Shown here one piece after another: positions 36,696-46,700 of a DNA stretch of 64,000 nucleotides. The DNA comes from CAYWBI01 sp964456445 (GTDB taxonomy: Bacteria > Calditrichota > Calditrichia > Calditrichales > J004), in contig CAYWBI010000002.1 of NCBI GenBank assembly GCA_964456445.1, positions 1 to 64,000 on the forward strand, in the 5' to 3' direction. Made by a program: the position numbers and the translations under genes. A model generated the notes under the pieces. That model ran no database searches, was not told the DNA's origin, and worked only from the letters and a program-made list of their open reading frames with translations. Each line of letters begins with the position of its first letter. Positions within the stretch are counted from its first letter, which is position 1.

Positions 36696-37754
36696 CTAAA
36701 CGCCCATGGCATTAGTCTTATGAAATTGTGCACTTTTATTTTTAACCGTATCTACAAATGCCGCAGCATGCTCAACAGGTATATCCGGTAGAATGCCATG
36801 ACCAAGATTTGCAATATGCCCCCCAGCATCTCCAAATGCCTCTAACATTTTAAGAGTGTAATGTTGAATCTTGTCCGGTTGTGCATAAAGGGCAGTAGGA
36901 TCAAGATTGCCCTGAAGTGCCACAGCATTTCCCACTATCGAACGGGCAACTGATGGCGCTATATTCCAATCCAATCCAATTACATCTGCATCTACCGAGA
37001 GTGTTTTTTCCAACCAGAGCATTCCACCTTTTGGAAAATATATTATTGGGACATTTGGGCGGCGGATCGACCGGATAAGCTTCCGAACATACTTTATGGC
37101 AAACTGTTCATAACCATCCGCATCCAACAAACCTGCCCAGGAATCAAATATTTGAATTGCCTGCGCTCCAGCATCGATCTGTGCAGAGCAATAGTTTATA
37201 AGCGCATTGGTAATTCGGTTTAATAATTCATCCAACAAATCCGGTCTATTAAAACGCCATTCTTTAATAAAATTAAATTTTTTGGATGCAGCGCCTTCGA
37301 TCATATAAGTTGCAAGGGTCCAGGGAGCGCCACAAAATCCAATAAGAGGAATTTCAGGCTTTAATGTTGCCTTAATTTGTTTAACTGCCTGGATCACAAA
37401 ATCAAGATCGCTGTCGCTTTCTATTGCAGATAACCTTTTCAAATGGTCTTCATTCCGCACAGGATTAGAAAATACCGGTCCCCGGTTATCCAAAAAATTT
37501 AATTCCATACCCATCGCTTCTGGAACAACTAAAATATCCGAAAACAATATCGCCGCATCAACACCCAATAAATCAACCGGTAAAAGCGTAACCTCCGTGG
37601 CCAGATCTGGTGTTTTATACATTGTCGAAAACGAGTTTTTTTTTCTTATTTCACGATATTGAGGTAAGTACCTCCCAGCTTGCCGCATAATCCATACAGG
37701 AGTTCGCTCTGTAGGCTGGTTTAGGCACGCACGAATAAATAGAGGGTCAGTCAT
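36696..37754 (-). CDS. hemE: Uroporphyrinogen decarboxylase
   Basis: Removes four carboxyl groups from uroporphyrinogen III to give coproporphyrinogen III. The 352-residue protein has the signature PVWIMRQAGRYLPQYRE at residues 19-35 with the substrate-binding Arg pair, FCGAPWTLATYMIEG near 140 and the C-terminal GNLDPTALYA. Its start overlaps the stop of hemD by four bases, consistent with coupled translation. Confidence 0.97.
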   Translation of the reverse strand: MTDPLFIRACLNQPTERTPVWIMRQAGRYLPQYREIRKKNSFSTMYKTPDLATEVTLLPVDLLGVDAAILFSDILVVPEAMGMELNFLDNRGPVFSNPVRNEDHLKRLSAIESDSDLDFVIQAVKQIKATLKPEIPLIGFCGAPWTLATYMIEGAASKKFNFIKEWRFNRPDLLDELLNRITNALINYCSAQIDAGAQAIQIFDSWAGLLDADGYEQFAIKYVRKLIRSIRRPNVPIIYFPKGGMLWLEKTLSVDADVIGLDWNIAPSVARSIVGNAVALQGNLDPTALYAQPDKIQHYTLKMLEAFGDAGGHIANLGHGILPDIPVEHAAAFVDTVKNKSAQFHKTNAMGV

Positions 37755-38563
37755 TGTTTTACAAAAGCCTTTCGGTTAAGATTCAATCTCTGTTGACGTT
37801 TCAGTTCAAATTTAATAGCGGCAACCAGAGCCGCTGGTTTTGGAGTTTCAGGAATTATGGAAACAGGTTGTCCATCTTCCGTAATATGATTACTTGTTCT
37901 TATACCGGCTGTTGCCAGGGGGACTGTTTTTAACAAATCTGAGAAACCCGATACTTGTTTAAAAAACTCATATATGCTGGGACTGCTCAAAAATATTAAA
38001 TCATAGCTTTTATCCTTTATATCCTGTATTTGGGCCATGTTTAAATTGACCGGTATAATCCCATATAAAGGCATCTGTTTAAGCTTTATGGTATCTGGCG
38101 TTTCAAGCGGCATGAGCCCTGGCGATTCAAAACTGGTAATATGATAAACTTTTTGAATTCCATCCTTCTGGCCTTGTTGGATTTTATATATTAATCCATC
38201 AAAACTATTTGCTGTTTCGGTCCGGAAACAATTTGTAAAACCGGATTCGAAAGCCATTGAAGTTTTTTTACCTATCAACCCAATCAGAGGATTTACAGCC
38301 CCGTTTTTAAGCAAATTTTTTAACGCATTAATTTTTTGAAATGCCTTGACACCGTACGGACTACTAAAAACAAGCCAGTGTGTGTATGAAATTTCCCTGG
38401 CAATTGTATCAATTTCATCGATACCGGGACAATAATAATTAGGAGTACCCATTTGCAATATATCCACTTTACATCCTGAATTTTTTAGCTCAATTGCAAA
38501 TGCGCTTTCACCTTTCATTTGACTTGTGCAACAAAGAACACGGAGACCTTCTAAGCTTTCCAT
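37751..38563 (-). CDS. hemD: Uroporphyrinogen-III synthase
   Basis: Closes and inverts the fourth ring of hydroxymethylbilane to form uroporphyrinogen III. HemD is poorly conserved; support here is the 270-residue length, the two-domain alternating pattern (WLVFSSPYGVKAF near 83-95 and DLIFLSSPSIYEFFK near 190-204) and the closing TPKPAALVAAI, all family marks. Location between hemC (two-base gap) and hemE (four-base overlap) makes the call firm. Confidence 0.92.
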   Translation of the reverse strand: MESLEGLRVLCCTSQMKGESAFAIELKNSGCKVDILQMGTPNYYCPGIDEIDTIAREISYTHWLVFSSPYGVKAFQKINALKNLLKNGAVNPLIGLIGKKTSMAFESGFTNCFRTETANSFDGLIYKIQQGQKDGIQKVYHITSFESPGLMPLETPDTIKLKQMPLYGIIPVNLNMAQIQDIKDKSYDLIFLSSPSIYEFFKQVSGFSDLLKTVPLATAGIRTSNHITEDGQPVSIIPETPKPAALVAAIKFELKRQQRLNLNRKAFVKQ

Positions 38564-38565
38564 AA

Positions 38566-39495
38566 TTAAGAGCCTCCCCTAATCATATTTAATATTTCGT
38601 TCGCTCCGGCTCTCATCAATCTCTCTGCTAGTTCAATCCCGATCCTGGCCGCGTCAGAAACATCGCCTTCAATCTTGTCCCGTAGAACCGTTTTCCCATC
38701 AGGGCTTCCAACAAACCCATGAAAAACAAGCCTTTGACCATCAATATTTGCCTTTGCCCCAACAGGTACCTGACAACCGCCATCAAGGGCATTTAAAAAA
38801 GAACGTTCTGCTAAAGCCATCTGTCCGGCTTCAATATTATTTAAATGCTCCAATAAAGAAGTCGTTCTCTGGTCATTCTGCCTACAGACAATTGCCAAAC
38901 TACCCTGCCCGACTCCCGGAAGCATGATATCAAAATCCAGTTTTTCACTTATATGTTTGCCCAAGTTCAATCTTTCAATCCCTGCGGCAGCAAGAATCAT
39001 CGCATCCCAGTTAGAATTATTAAACTTTCTAAACCTGGTTTGCAGGTTCCCACGAATATCTATAATATGCAAATCGGGCCGATACGCTAAAAGCTGAGAT
39101 TGTCTCCTCAGGCTTCCCGTTGCAACTATGGCATTTTGTGGAAGTTCATCAAGTGTTTTATTCCCACGCGAGATCAAGGCGTCACGACAATCCCACCGTT
39201 TTGTAATTGATGCAATAATGAGTCCTGCAGGCAATTTGGTTGGTAAGTCCTTTAAGCTGTGTACTGCAAAATCAATTTTATTGTTAAGCAGACCATCGTC
39301 CAATTCTTTGGTAAACAATCCCTTATCACCAATTTTTGCGAGCGGAACATCTAAAATATTATCACCCTGGGCTTTTAAAGTTACAATATCCATATCTATA
39401 CCGGGTGATTCTTTTTTTATATTTTTAACGACCCAATTGGTTTGCCACAGAGCTAATTGACTGTCGCGTGAACCAATGATATATCTATCAGCCAT
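38566..39495 (-). CDS. hemC: Porphobilinogen deaminase (hydroxymethylbilane synthase)
   Basis: Joins four porphobilinogens into hydroxymethylbilane. It has GSRDSQLALWQTNWV at the start, the substrate-binding GSLRRQSQL near residue 129 and LDGGCQVPVGA, where the Cys (about 235) carries the dipyrromethane cofactor. I use the ATG at 39495, one base after the hemA stop, with AGGAAG in front of it. An upstream ATG at 39525 would add ten residues without homology and overlap hemA. The resulting length is about 309 residues, standard for the family. Confidence 0.96.
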   Translation of the reverse strand: MADRYIIGSRDSQLALWQTNWVVKNIKKESPGIDMDIVTLKAQGDNILDVPLAKIGDKGLFTKELDDGLLNNKIDFAVHSLKDLPTKLPAGLIIASITKRWDCRDALISRGNKTLDELPQNAIVATGSLRRQSQLLAYRPDLHIIDIRGNLQTRFRKFNNSNWDAMILAAAGIERLNLGKHISEKLDFDIMLPGVGQGSLAIVCRQNDQRTTSLLEHLNNIEAGQMALAERSFLNALDGGCQVPVGAKANIDGQRLVFHGFVGSPDGKTVLRDKIEGDVSDAARIGIELAERLMRAGANEILNMIRGGS

Positions 39496-39496
39496 C

Positions 39497-40780
39497 TTAT
39501 TCTTCCTGTAATTCAAAAATTTCATGTACCAGATTCAATTTCTGGTTAACGTTATCATGATTAGCTGCTTCCATATCCTTTAAATGCGAAACAGGCAGAT
39601 GTAAAATCTTATTAAGCAGCCCGCGTGTTACCTGGTTTACCAACTCAAGCTGATCTTCGCTGACCCGGTTTTTATATTTGGCAATTTCGACAGCCCGGAT
39701 ACCTTCCATCTTATGCCGCAAGGATATAATCGTTGGTTTGAGTGCGCGTTGCCGGCGCCATTGCAAATAATTTTCAGTATTGGCCTCAATAAAGGTTTCG
39801 GCTTTATCAAATTCTTCCCTGCGACGCACTTTGTTTGTATCAACAATTTTTTCAAGTGATGCCATGTTGTGTAAAAAGACGTTTTCAAATTGGGAAATGT
39901 CCGGATCAAAATCATTCGGGACCGCAATATCAACCATTATTATTGGCTTTGTTCCCCGTGCGCTCAGCGCAATTTTCATATCCTGATAAGTTATTATATA
40001 ATTTGGGGATGATGTTGCGCCAATAACAATATCCACCTTATGTAAAATACGGGAAAGTTCATTTAGAGGCAGCGCTGTCCCTCCTATTTCCTGTGCTATT
40101 TTTTCGGCATTTTTTAGCGTGCGATTAGCAATGTACATCTTACCGGTCCCTTTTTGGCTAAGATGCTGGGCGGCCAGTTGTCCCGTCTCGCCGCTGCCAA
40201 TCAGCAATACTTTTTTATCAGATATGCGATGAACAATTTTTTGGGCCAATTCAACAGCAGCGTAAGCTACACTAACAGCACCGTAAGATATTGCGGTCCG
40301 AGATCGAATCTGCTTCTCAACCTGCAAAGACGTCTCAAACAAATGGTTCAAATAGCTGCCCACCGAGGAAATTTTACCGGCCAAAAGAAATGCTTTTTTA
40401 ATCTGGCCGACAATCTCCGTCTCTCCGGGTATCATGGAATCCATGCCGGAAGTGACCCGGAACAAATGGCTGACGGCATCTTTGTCCTGGTAAAAATAAA
40501 AACATTCAAAATCCGTTTTTTTAAGTTTTGAGTTAAATCCAAGCCAGAATTCTTGAAGATTATCCTTGGTAACATCGGAGAATTTGCTTTTAACGTAAAC
40601 TTCACTTCTATTGCATGTGGATACCACACAAACTTCATCTATCAGAGAAGATTTCAATAAAAGCCTTGAAAAAGTATCTTTTTCTTCATCAGAAAAAGAT
40701 GCTTTTCCCAGTAAAGCAAAAGTGGAACTTTTAAAATTTACACCAATCGTATAGATATGTCCCTGTGCCATAGTACTCAA
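39497..40780 (-). CDS. hemA: Glutamyl-tRNA reductase
   Basis: Reduces glutamyl-tRNA to glutamate-1-semialdehyde and commits glutamate to tetrapyrroles. The 427-residue protein has the nucleophile Cys in VVSTCNRSEVYV (near residue 55), the GMDSMIPGETEIVGQIK signature, an NADPH domain (VLLIGSGETGQLAAQHL) and the C-terminal dimerisation helix. It begins at an ATG overlapping the hemX stop by four bases. In other bacteria its stability is controlled by HemX-like or heme-sensing factors; hemX next to it fits that picture. Confidence 0.97.
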   Translation of the reverse strand: MSTMAQGHIYTIGVNFKSSTFALLGKASFSDEEKDTFSRLLLKSSLIDEVCVVSTCNRSEVYVKSKFSDVTKDNLQEFWLGFNSKLKKTDFECFYFYQDKDAVSHLFRVTSGMDSMIPGETEIVGQIKKAFLLAGKISSVGSYLNHLFETSLQVEKQIRSRTAISYGAVSVAYAAVELAQKIVHRISDKKVLLIGSGETGQLAAQHLSQKGTGKMYIANRTLKNAEKIAQEIGGTALPLNELSRILHKVDIVIGATSSPNYIITYQDMKIALSARGTKPIIMVDIAVPNDFDPDISQFENVFLHNMASLEKIVDTNKVRRREEFDKAETFIEANTENYLQWRRQRALKPTIISLRHKMEGIRAVEIAKYKNRVSEDQLELVNQVTRGLLNKILHLPVSHLKDMEAANHDNVNQKLNLVHEIFELQEE

Positions 40781-41604
40781 CCAAAATTATGAAAACTGTC
40801 TAATACAAAACTAACAATAAAAAGGGATGCAAATATCGTAACGGCGCCTCCGACCGATAGATATGATAATTTTTTTGTACTCCAATTGCGAACCTGTTTA
40901 CCATAAATGAATACGCCGTAGATCGTCCAGATTACATATGAACTGACAACCTGTGGGTCGAAATGAGAAAAATCCGGAAAGGCCATTTTCCTCCAGAAAA
41001 TACCTGAGACTATGGTAATCGATAAAAGGATGAACCCAACCATGGCAGACCAATTGCTAAACTGGCTTAGTTCTTCCAATGAAAAGGAAATATGATAAAT
41101 CATCCCAAATCGCCCTTTTTTGAGGCTATAATATAAAATAAGATAAATGATGCTGAATAATGTGCATAAACCAAGCGCTGCATATGCAAGAACAGCGCTT
41201 GAAACATGGACTATAAACTTGGGGGTTTGCAAAACCGCATCGACCGAGGCATCCAGGTCAATCATTGATGCCGCGAAGACCTGCAATAAAAGAATGGTTA
41301 TAAACACAAACAATCCGGTATTTTTTATTTTTATACGCCATTCTATAAACCGGTAAACGATTGCAATGGCCAATGCGGTCAAGGACAACATTTCGCCTTT
41401 TGTGGTCACTGGGTAGTAATGCTGGTTAAAACCTCTCATGATAGTGTAAAGCAAATGAATAATCAGAACCAAGCTAAAAAACCAAACGGCCACATTTTTA
41501 TAGGATGACTTTGATTGAACGAATATTTTTGCGTATATCCAAATCAGGATGCCATATAATATTGGTAATGAAATATTTAAAAATGGTATAACTGTCCGCA
41601 TCAT
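40777..41604 (-). CDS. hemX: CcsA/HemX-like membrane protein
   Basis: A 275-residue integral membrane protein with about eight helices, of the cytochrome c assembly (CcsA/CcmC/HemX) family. The segment PKFIVHVSSAVLAYAALGLC near residue 130 supplies a conserved His. The short loop GIFWRKMAFPDFSHFDPQVVSS stands where cytochrome c ligases have the tryptophan-rich WWD motif. The WWD is largely missing, so a HemX-like role in the level or placement of HemA is more likely than heme ligation to apocytochrome. It is the first gene of the heme operon, starting 480 bases after the next gene. Confidence 0.8.
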   Translation of the reverse strand: MMRTVIPFLNISLPILYGILIWIYAKIFVQSKSSYKNVAVWFFSLVLIIHLLYTIMRGFNQHYYPVTTKGEMLSLTALAIAIVYRFIEWRIKIKNTGLFVFITILLLQVFAASMIDLDASVDAVLQTPKFIVHVSSAVLAYAALGLCTLFSIIYLILYYSLKKGRFGMIYHISFSLEELSQFSNWSAMVGFILLSITIVSGIFWRKMAFPDFSHFDPQVVSSYVIWTIYGVFIYGKQVRNWSTKKLSYLSVGGAVTIFASLFIVSFVLDSFHNFG

Positions 41605-41676
41605 AAAACCCGCTTCTAATTAATCATTAAACAGTCGCATCACCTACAATAACCATGCCTAAACACAAAATGATAC

Positions 41677-41691
41677 CGAAATTTAATTTCG
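41677..41691. promoter_or_regulatory. Palindrome before hemX, candidate operator
   Basis: CGAAATT-T-AATTTCG, a perfect 7-base inverted repeat around one base, 73-87 bases upstream of the hemX start. The size fits a dimeric repressor or activator site of the heme operon. The regulator is unknown. Confidence 0.45.
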
Positions 41692-41931
41692 CGGCAAAGG
41701 CACTATCAGTTTTTATGAATAAGATTTTTTTAGACCGGTTTCTTCAATACGGGTATTCTCAACCCCTTAACAATACAAGCGCTGTATTTAAGGCTTTTTC
41801 TCAAAAAGTTGGGGGTAATTCTTAAAAATGATATGATGAGGTAACTTAAAAAAAAAGAAAATGGGACTTTTATTTTATCCAAGGGCAGGCTAAATACATT
41901 TATCAATTTTGCATACAAAATCAAACTGTCT

Positions 41932-41965
41932 TTTCAAATTGAAACATTCCCTATTCAATTTGAAA
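41932..41965. promoter_or_regulatory. Perfect 12-base inverted repeat, tandem palindromes
   Basis: TTTCAAATTGAA (41932-41943) and TTCAATTTGAAA (41954-41965), exact reverse complements with a ten-base spacer. Each arm is itself a palindrome (TTCAA-N-TTGAA), and the two centres are 21 bases apart, two helix turns. No T run follows on the minus strand, so it is a poorer candidate for a terminator of the thioesterase gene. Confidence 0.5.
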
Positions 41966-42086
41966 TAAATTCGGCGTTATTTGTCTTTTTACCCTGGTTT
42001 ATGATCTTGCTTAGAATTTTTTTATCTGAGGATGGCTCAATGGTTTTCTCCGGGCAATTCTGAAGTATAATGAAAAAAAAATAAGA

Positions 42087-42509
42087 TTAATTGAAAAGTG
42101 CCATAAATTTCTTCGGAACAGGCGACACTTTTTTCTTCTTATAATCATAAAATACAATCCCGGTTTTTACCCGTGCAATCTCCCTTTGATTTGTTTCATC
42201 GAGTAAGTGATAAATCAGGTCGCATCCAACCCTTGTAAAATCCAGCACGGCGATGCGTATTATAATTTCCATTCCATAAAAAGCTTCGGTTTTATAGATA
42301 AGCGCAGCATCACTCATAATTATGCCAACGCCTTCCACCGCCATTTCCGAATATCCAAGCGATTGAAGAAACTGTACGCGCGCTTCATGTACCAGGGACA
42401 GGAAGACATCGTTTCCCACGTGACCGCCATAATTTAGGTCTCCTATCCGTACGGTTAACTTTGTTTGAAAATTAAACCTTTCCGGTATATTAATTTTTAT
42501 TCGCGGCAT
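42087..42509 (-). CDS. Hotdog-fold acyl-CoA thioesterase
   Basis: A 140-residue protein of the 4-hydroxybenzoyl-CoA thioesterase-like family, hydrolysing acyl-CoA or an acyl carrier thioester in the cytoplasm. The hotdog motif LNYGGHVGNDVFLSLVHEARVQFL (residues 26-49) places the usual acid residue (Asp) and His-rich turn at the active site. A single-domain length is normal. It is divergent from carA with 143 bases between, and stands alone. The acyl substrate cannot be told from sequence. Confidence 0.85.
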   Translation of the reverse strand: MPRIKINIPERFNFQTKLTVRIGDLNYGGHVGNDVFLSLVHEARVQFLQSLGYSEMAVEGVGIIMSDAALIYKTEAFYGMEIIIRIAVLDFTRVGCDLIYHLLDETNQREIARVKTGIVFYDYKKKKVSPVPKKFMALFN

Positions 42510-42652
42510 TTGTCCCCTTTTTATTTTTCTGCTTATGTGTCAATTTAATTAATCGTAAACCAAAATTTAAAAAAAGAAAAATTGTGTACAAAAACAAAAA
42601 TACCCTATATTAAATTCCCAGAAAACATATCTCCCATAAATTTAATTTCAAA

Positions 42653-43726
42653 ATGAAAAACAACCTAAACGTTCACCCCGGATATCTGATCCTTGAGGAC
42701 GGCATGACTTTCCATGGCACGTCTTTTGGCTGTCCCAAATCATCGGCAGGGGAAGTCGTTTTTAGCACCGGTATGACCGGATATACGGAATCGTTGACCG
42801 ACCCATCTTTTTACGGTCAGATTCTTACGCTCACCTACCCTCTTATTGGAAATTATGGCGTTGGAAAACCCGTTTTAAAATCCGCTTTAAACCCCTTTGA
42901 ATCCGACCGTATTCAAATAAACGGTCTGCTTGTTGCCGATTATTCCGATAACTATGCACATTGGGATGCGGAACAAAGCCTCAGCCAGTGGCTGCAAAAG
43001 GAGCAAATACCTGCCCTGTCCGGCATCGATACGCGCGCCCTTACCCAACATTTGCGTTCCAAAGGCGTTCTCACGGGCAAAATCATCATTCATGAACAAG
43101 AGGTGCCCGGGTACAACCCAAACCTGCATCATCTGCAAAAAGCGGTAAGTATTAAGCAGCCCCGCGTTTATGGAGAGGGACAGAAAAATATCGCATTGAT
43201 AGACTGTGGCTGTAAAAATTCGATTATACAAAATTTAACCGCTCGTGGCATGCGTGTTACCCGTTTACCCTGGGATTGGGAGATTGCCTTCGATGACTAT
43301 GATGGTGTGATCATCTCCAGCGGCCCTGGCGACCCACGTATGTGCAGCGAAACCATCACACAAGCTCAAAAGGCAATGGCGCTGGAACGTCCGATGTTTG
43401 GAATCTGTCTCGGGCACCAAATAATGGCGCTGGCTGCCGGTGCGGAAACCTATAAGCTTAAGTACGGCCATCGCGGGCAAAACCAGCCGGTCATTCACCT
43501 CGACGGCAAAAAGTGTTTTGTAACTTCTCAAAACCACGGCTATGCCGTAAACAGCGCTACCCTTCCCGATGATTGGCAATCATTATTTTTAAATCTAAAC
43601 GATCAGACAAATGAGGGGCTGATCCATAAGTCCGGACGTTTTTTTAGTGTTCAGTTTCATCCGGAGGCGGCGCCGGGCCCTTATGACACGGGTTTTCTGT
43701 TTGATGATTTTTTGAAACTGCTTTGA
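42653..43726 (+). CDS. carA: Carbamoyl-phosphate synthase small subunit
   Basis: The 357-residue glutaminase subunit hydrolyses glutamine and channels ammonia to CarB for arginine and pyrimidine synthesis. It has the N-terminal LEDGMTFHGTSFG domain, GTKNSIIQNL-like IDCGCKNSI, the triad nucleophile Cys in GICLGHQ (about residue 250) and the closing QFHPEAAPGPYDT. No strong ribosome site is seen before the ATG. carB follows after 51 bases. No pyrimidine attenuator or arginine operator was recognised upstream. Confidence 0.96.
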   Translation: MKNNLNVHPGYLILEDGMTFHGTSFGCPKSSAGEVVFSTGMTGYTESLTDPSFYGQILTLTYPLIGNYGVGKPVLKSALNPFESDRIQINGLLVADYSDNYAHWDAEQSLSQWLQKEQIPALSGIDTRALTQHLRSKGVLTGKIIIHEQEVPGYNPNLHHLQKAVSIKQPRVYGEGQKNIALIDCGCKNSIIQNLTARGMRVTRLPWDWEIAFDDYDGVIISSGPGDPRMCSETITQAQKAMALERPMFGICLGHQIMALAAGAETYKLKYGHRGQNQPVIHLDGKKCFVTSQNHGYAVNSATLPDDWQSLFLNLNDQTNEGLIHKSGRFFSVQFHPEAAPGPYDTGFLFDDFLKLL

Positions 43727-43777
43727 AGCAAAACAAATTATATCATTCCAATATCCTATTTCCGCGGACGGAAAATA

Positions 43778-46700
43778 ATGAAAAAAAATATAAAAAAAAT
43801 CCTCGTTCTTGGCAGCGCGGCCTTAAAGATTGGCGAAGCCGGCGAATTTGACTATTCCGGTAGCCAGGCCATTAAAACGCTGAAAGAAGAGGGTGTCGAA
43901 ACCATCCTGATAAACCCCAATATTGCGACCATCCAAACTTCCGAACATCTGGCGGATAAGGTGTACTTCCTGCCGGTAAACAAGACATTTGTGGAAAAAG
44001 TTATACAAAAAGAAAAACCGGATGGCATTCTGCTTGGCTTTGGCGGACAAACGGCCCTAAATACCGGGCTTACACTACACCAAACGGGCATCCTGGAAAA
44101 GCATGGCTGTCGTGTTTTAGGAACCCCTATCGAAACAATACTGGCGACCGAAGACCGTAAAGTGTTTGTAACACGTCTGAACGAAATCGGGGTAAAAACT
44201 GCCCGAAGCGCGGTGGCGGAATCGGAAGAAGAAGCGGTACAAACCGCCGATAAGATTGGATACCCGGTCATGTTGCGGATCGCTTTTGCACTCGGCGGCC
44301 TTGGCTCCGGTATCTGCACGAGCGAGGAGATATTACGGGAAAAGTGCCGGATGGCGCTGAACCATACCTCCCAGGTGCTCATAGAAGAATATCTGCTTGG
44401 TTGGAAAGAGATCGAATATGAAGTGGTGCGTGACCGTTACGACAACTGCATAACGGTTTGCAATATGGAAAACTTCGATCCAATGGGGATACATACCGGT
44501 GAAAGTATTGTGGTGGCCCCAAGCCAAACCCTTACCAACCGGGATTACCATTACTTACGTGAAGTCGCCATAAAAACCATACGTCATCTTGGAATTGTGG
44601 GAGAATGCAACATCCAATATGCCTATAACCCCCGGGAAGAGGACTATCGTGTAATTGAAGTTAACGCCCGTTTATCGCGCAGTTCGGCACTGGCCTCCAA
44701 GGCAACCGGTTATCCGCTTGCCTCCGTTGCCACACGTCTTTCCCTGGGGTATGGATTGTTTGAACTGACCAATGCCGTTACAAAAACAACCAGCGCTTTT
44801 TTTGAACCGGCCCTGGATTATATCGTTGTAAAAATCCCCCGTTGGGATTTAAGAAAATTCCGAAATGTTTCCTACCAAATCGGTTCCAGCATGAAATCGG
44901 TTGGGGAGGTTATGGCCATTGGCCGAAGCTTTGAAGAAGCCCTGCAGAAAGCGATTCGTATGCTTGGAAACGGTCCGGTTGGATTTGCCGCAAACAATGA
45001 TATAAATTTTAAAGACTTAGAAACGGAAATCAGCCAACCAACGGATTACCGCTTATTTGCCATCGCCAATGCCCTGCGCCAGGGGTTCACCGTTGAACAC
45101 ATTCACGAATTAAGTCATATCAATCCGTGGTTCCTCTATAAATTGGCAAATATTATTTCAATAGAAAGCGAGCTCTCATCATTTACGGCATCGACCATTC
45201 CAAAACCCCTATTGCAAAAAGCAAAAGTCTATGGGTTTTCCGATATGCAAATAGCCCGGATTTGTAAAGTTAACGCAGATATCATCCGCGAACTTCGCCG
45301 GCATTTTGACCTTCATCCCTTTGTACGGCAGATTGATACGATGGCAGCGGAATATCCTGCCGCAACCAATTATCTTTATCTCAGCTATAACGCGGTGGCA
45401 CACGATGCGGTAAAAAAAGCAAATAAATCCGTTTTGATTCTGGGTTCGGGGGCGTATCGTATTGGCAGCTCGGTCGAGTTTGACTGGTGCGCCGTAAATG
45501 CGGGCAAAACACTGCGTGAACTAAGCTATTCAACCATCATGCTCAACTATAACCCCGAAACGGTAAGCACGGATTATGATGAGTTCGATGTATTGTTTTT
45601 CGAAGAGATATCGCTTGAAACCATCATTGAGATCAATACCCTGTTTAATCCTTTGGGCACGATCATTTCCATGGGCGGACAGATTCCCAATAATTTAGCC
45701 GTGGCGCTTAGTAAAAATAACATCCCCATATTGGGAACGTCCACACATTCCATAGACATGGCCGAGAACCGGCGGAACTTCTCGGATATGCTGGACCGTT
45801 TGGAGATTGACCAGCCGGTGTGGCAGGAGCTTTCCTCTATCGAACAGGCTTTTAGCTTTGCTCATCGGGCGGGTTACCCCGTTCTTGTAAGGCCCTCGTA
45901 CGTGCTTAGCGGGGCGGCCATGGCCGTGGCCTCAAACCAGAACGAATTGGAAGAATACCTGAATAAAGCAATTGAAATTTCGCCGGAACATCCAACGGTA
46001 ATAAGCAAATTTTATGAAAATGCAAAAGAAATTGAATATGATGCAGTGGCACAGGAGGGCTATGTTCTGGCTTATGCCATCTCCGAACACGTGGAAAATG
46101 CCGGTGTCCATTCCGGTGACGCTACGCTTGTCTTCCCTCCACAACGCACCTACCTGGAAACCATGCGACGTATCCGGCTTATCGGACAACAAATTGCAAA
46201 TGAGCTAAATATCACCGGCCCCTTTAACATGCAGGTCCTGGCCAAACATAACCAGGTAAAGGTGATCGAATGCAATGTACGCGCTTCCCGAAGTTTTCCG
46301 TTTGTTTCTAAAATTATAAAATCGAACCTGATCGATCTGGCCACCAGGGCCATTATGGGCGAGAAACTCAACAAATTGGATTCGACATTTTTTGAAGTGA
46401 ATTTTGTAGGGGTTAAAGCGCCGCAATTTTCCTTTACGCGTCTGGAGGGCGCCGATCCGGTAACAGGTGTGGAGATGGCCTCCACCGGAGAAGTTGGCTG
46501 TTTGGGCGCTGATTTTGATGAGGCCTTTTTAAAAGCGCTCATCTCCGTCGGCTATCGCTTTCCCATAAAAAGTATTTTAGTCTCATCGGGTTCGATTGAA
46601 TCAAAGGCCGATTTATTGGAATCCATGCGGATTTTCCAAAAACTGGGCGTACAATTTTTCGCAACCGATGGAACCGCAAAATTTATGCAGGCCAATAGCT

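Larger units (their letters stand above)
41605..42086. other. Intergenic stretch upstream of the heme operon
   Basis: About 480 bases between the thioesterase end and hemX. I see no convincing gene. A 64-codon minus frame at 41730-41924 has no ribosome site or homology and is not called. The stretch holds two inverted repeats (41677-41691 and 41932-41965) that may regulate the heme operon, whose promoter must lie here. Confidence 0.6.

Noticed and set aside
41730..41924. 64-codon minus-strand frame upstream of the heme operon
   Set aside because: No ribosome site, strongly A/T-driven composition (Phe, Leu, Lys, Ser) and no recognisable motif.
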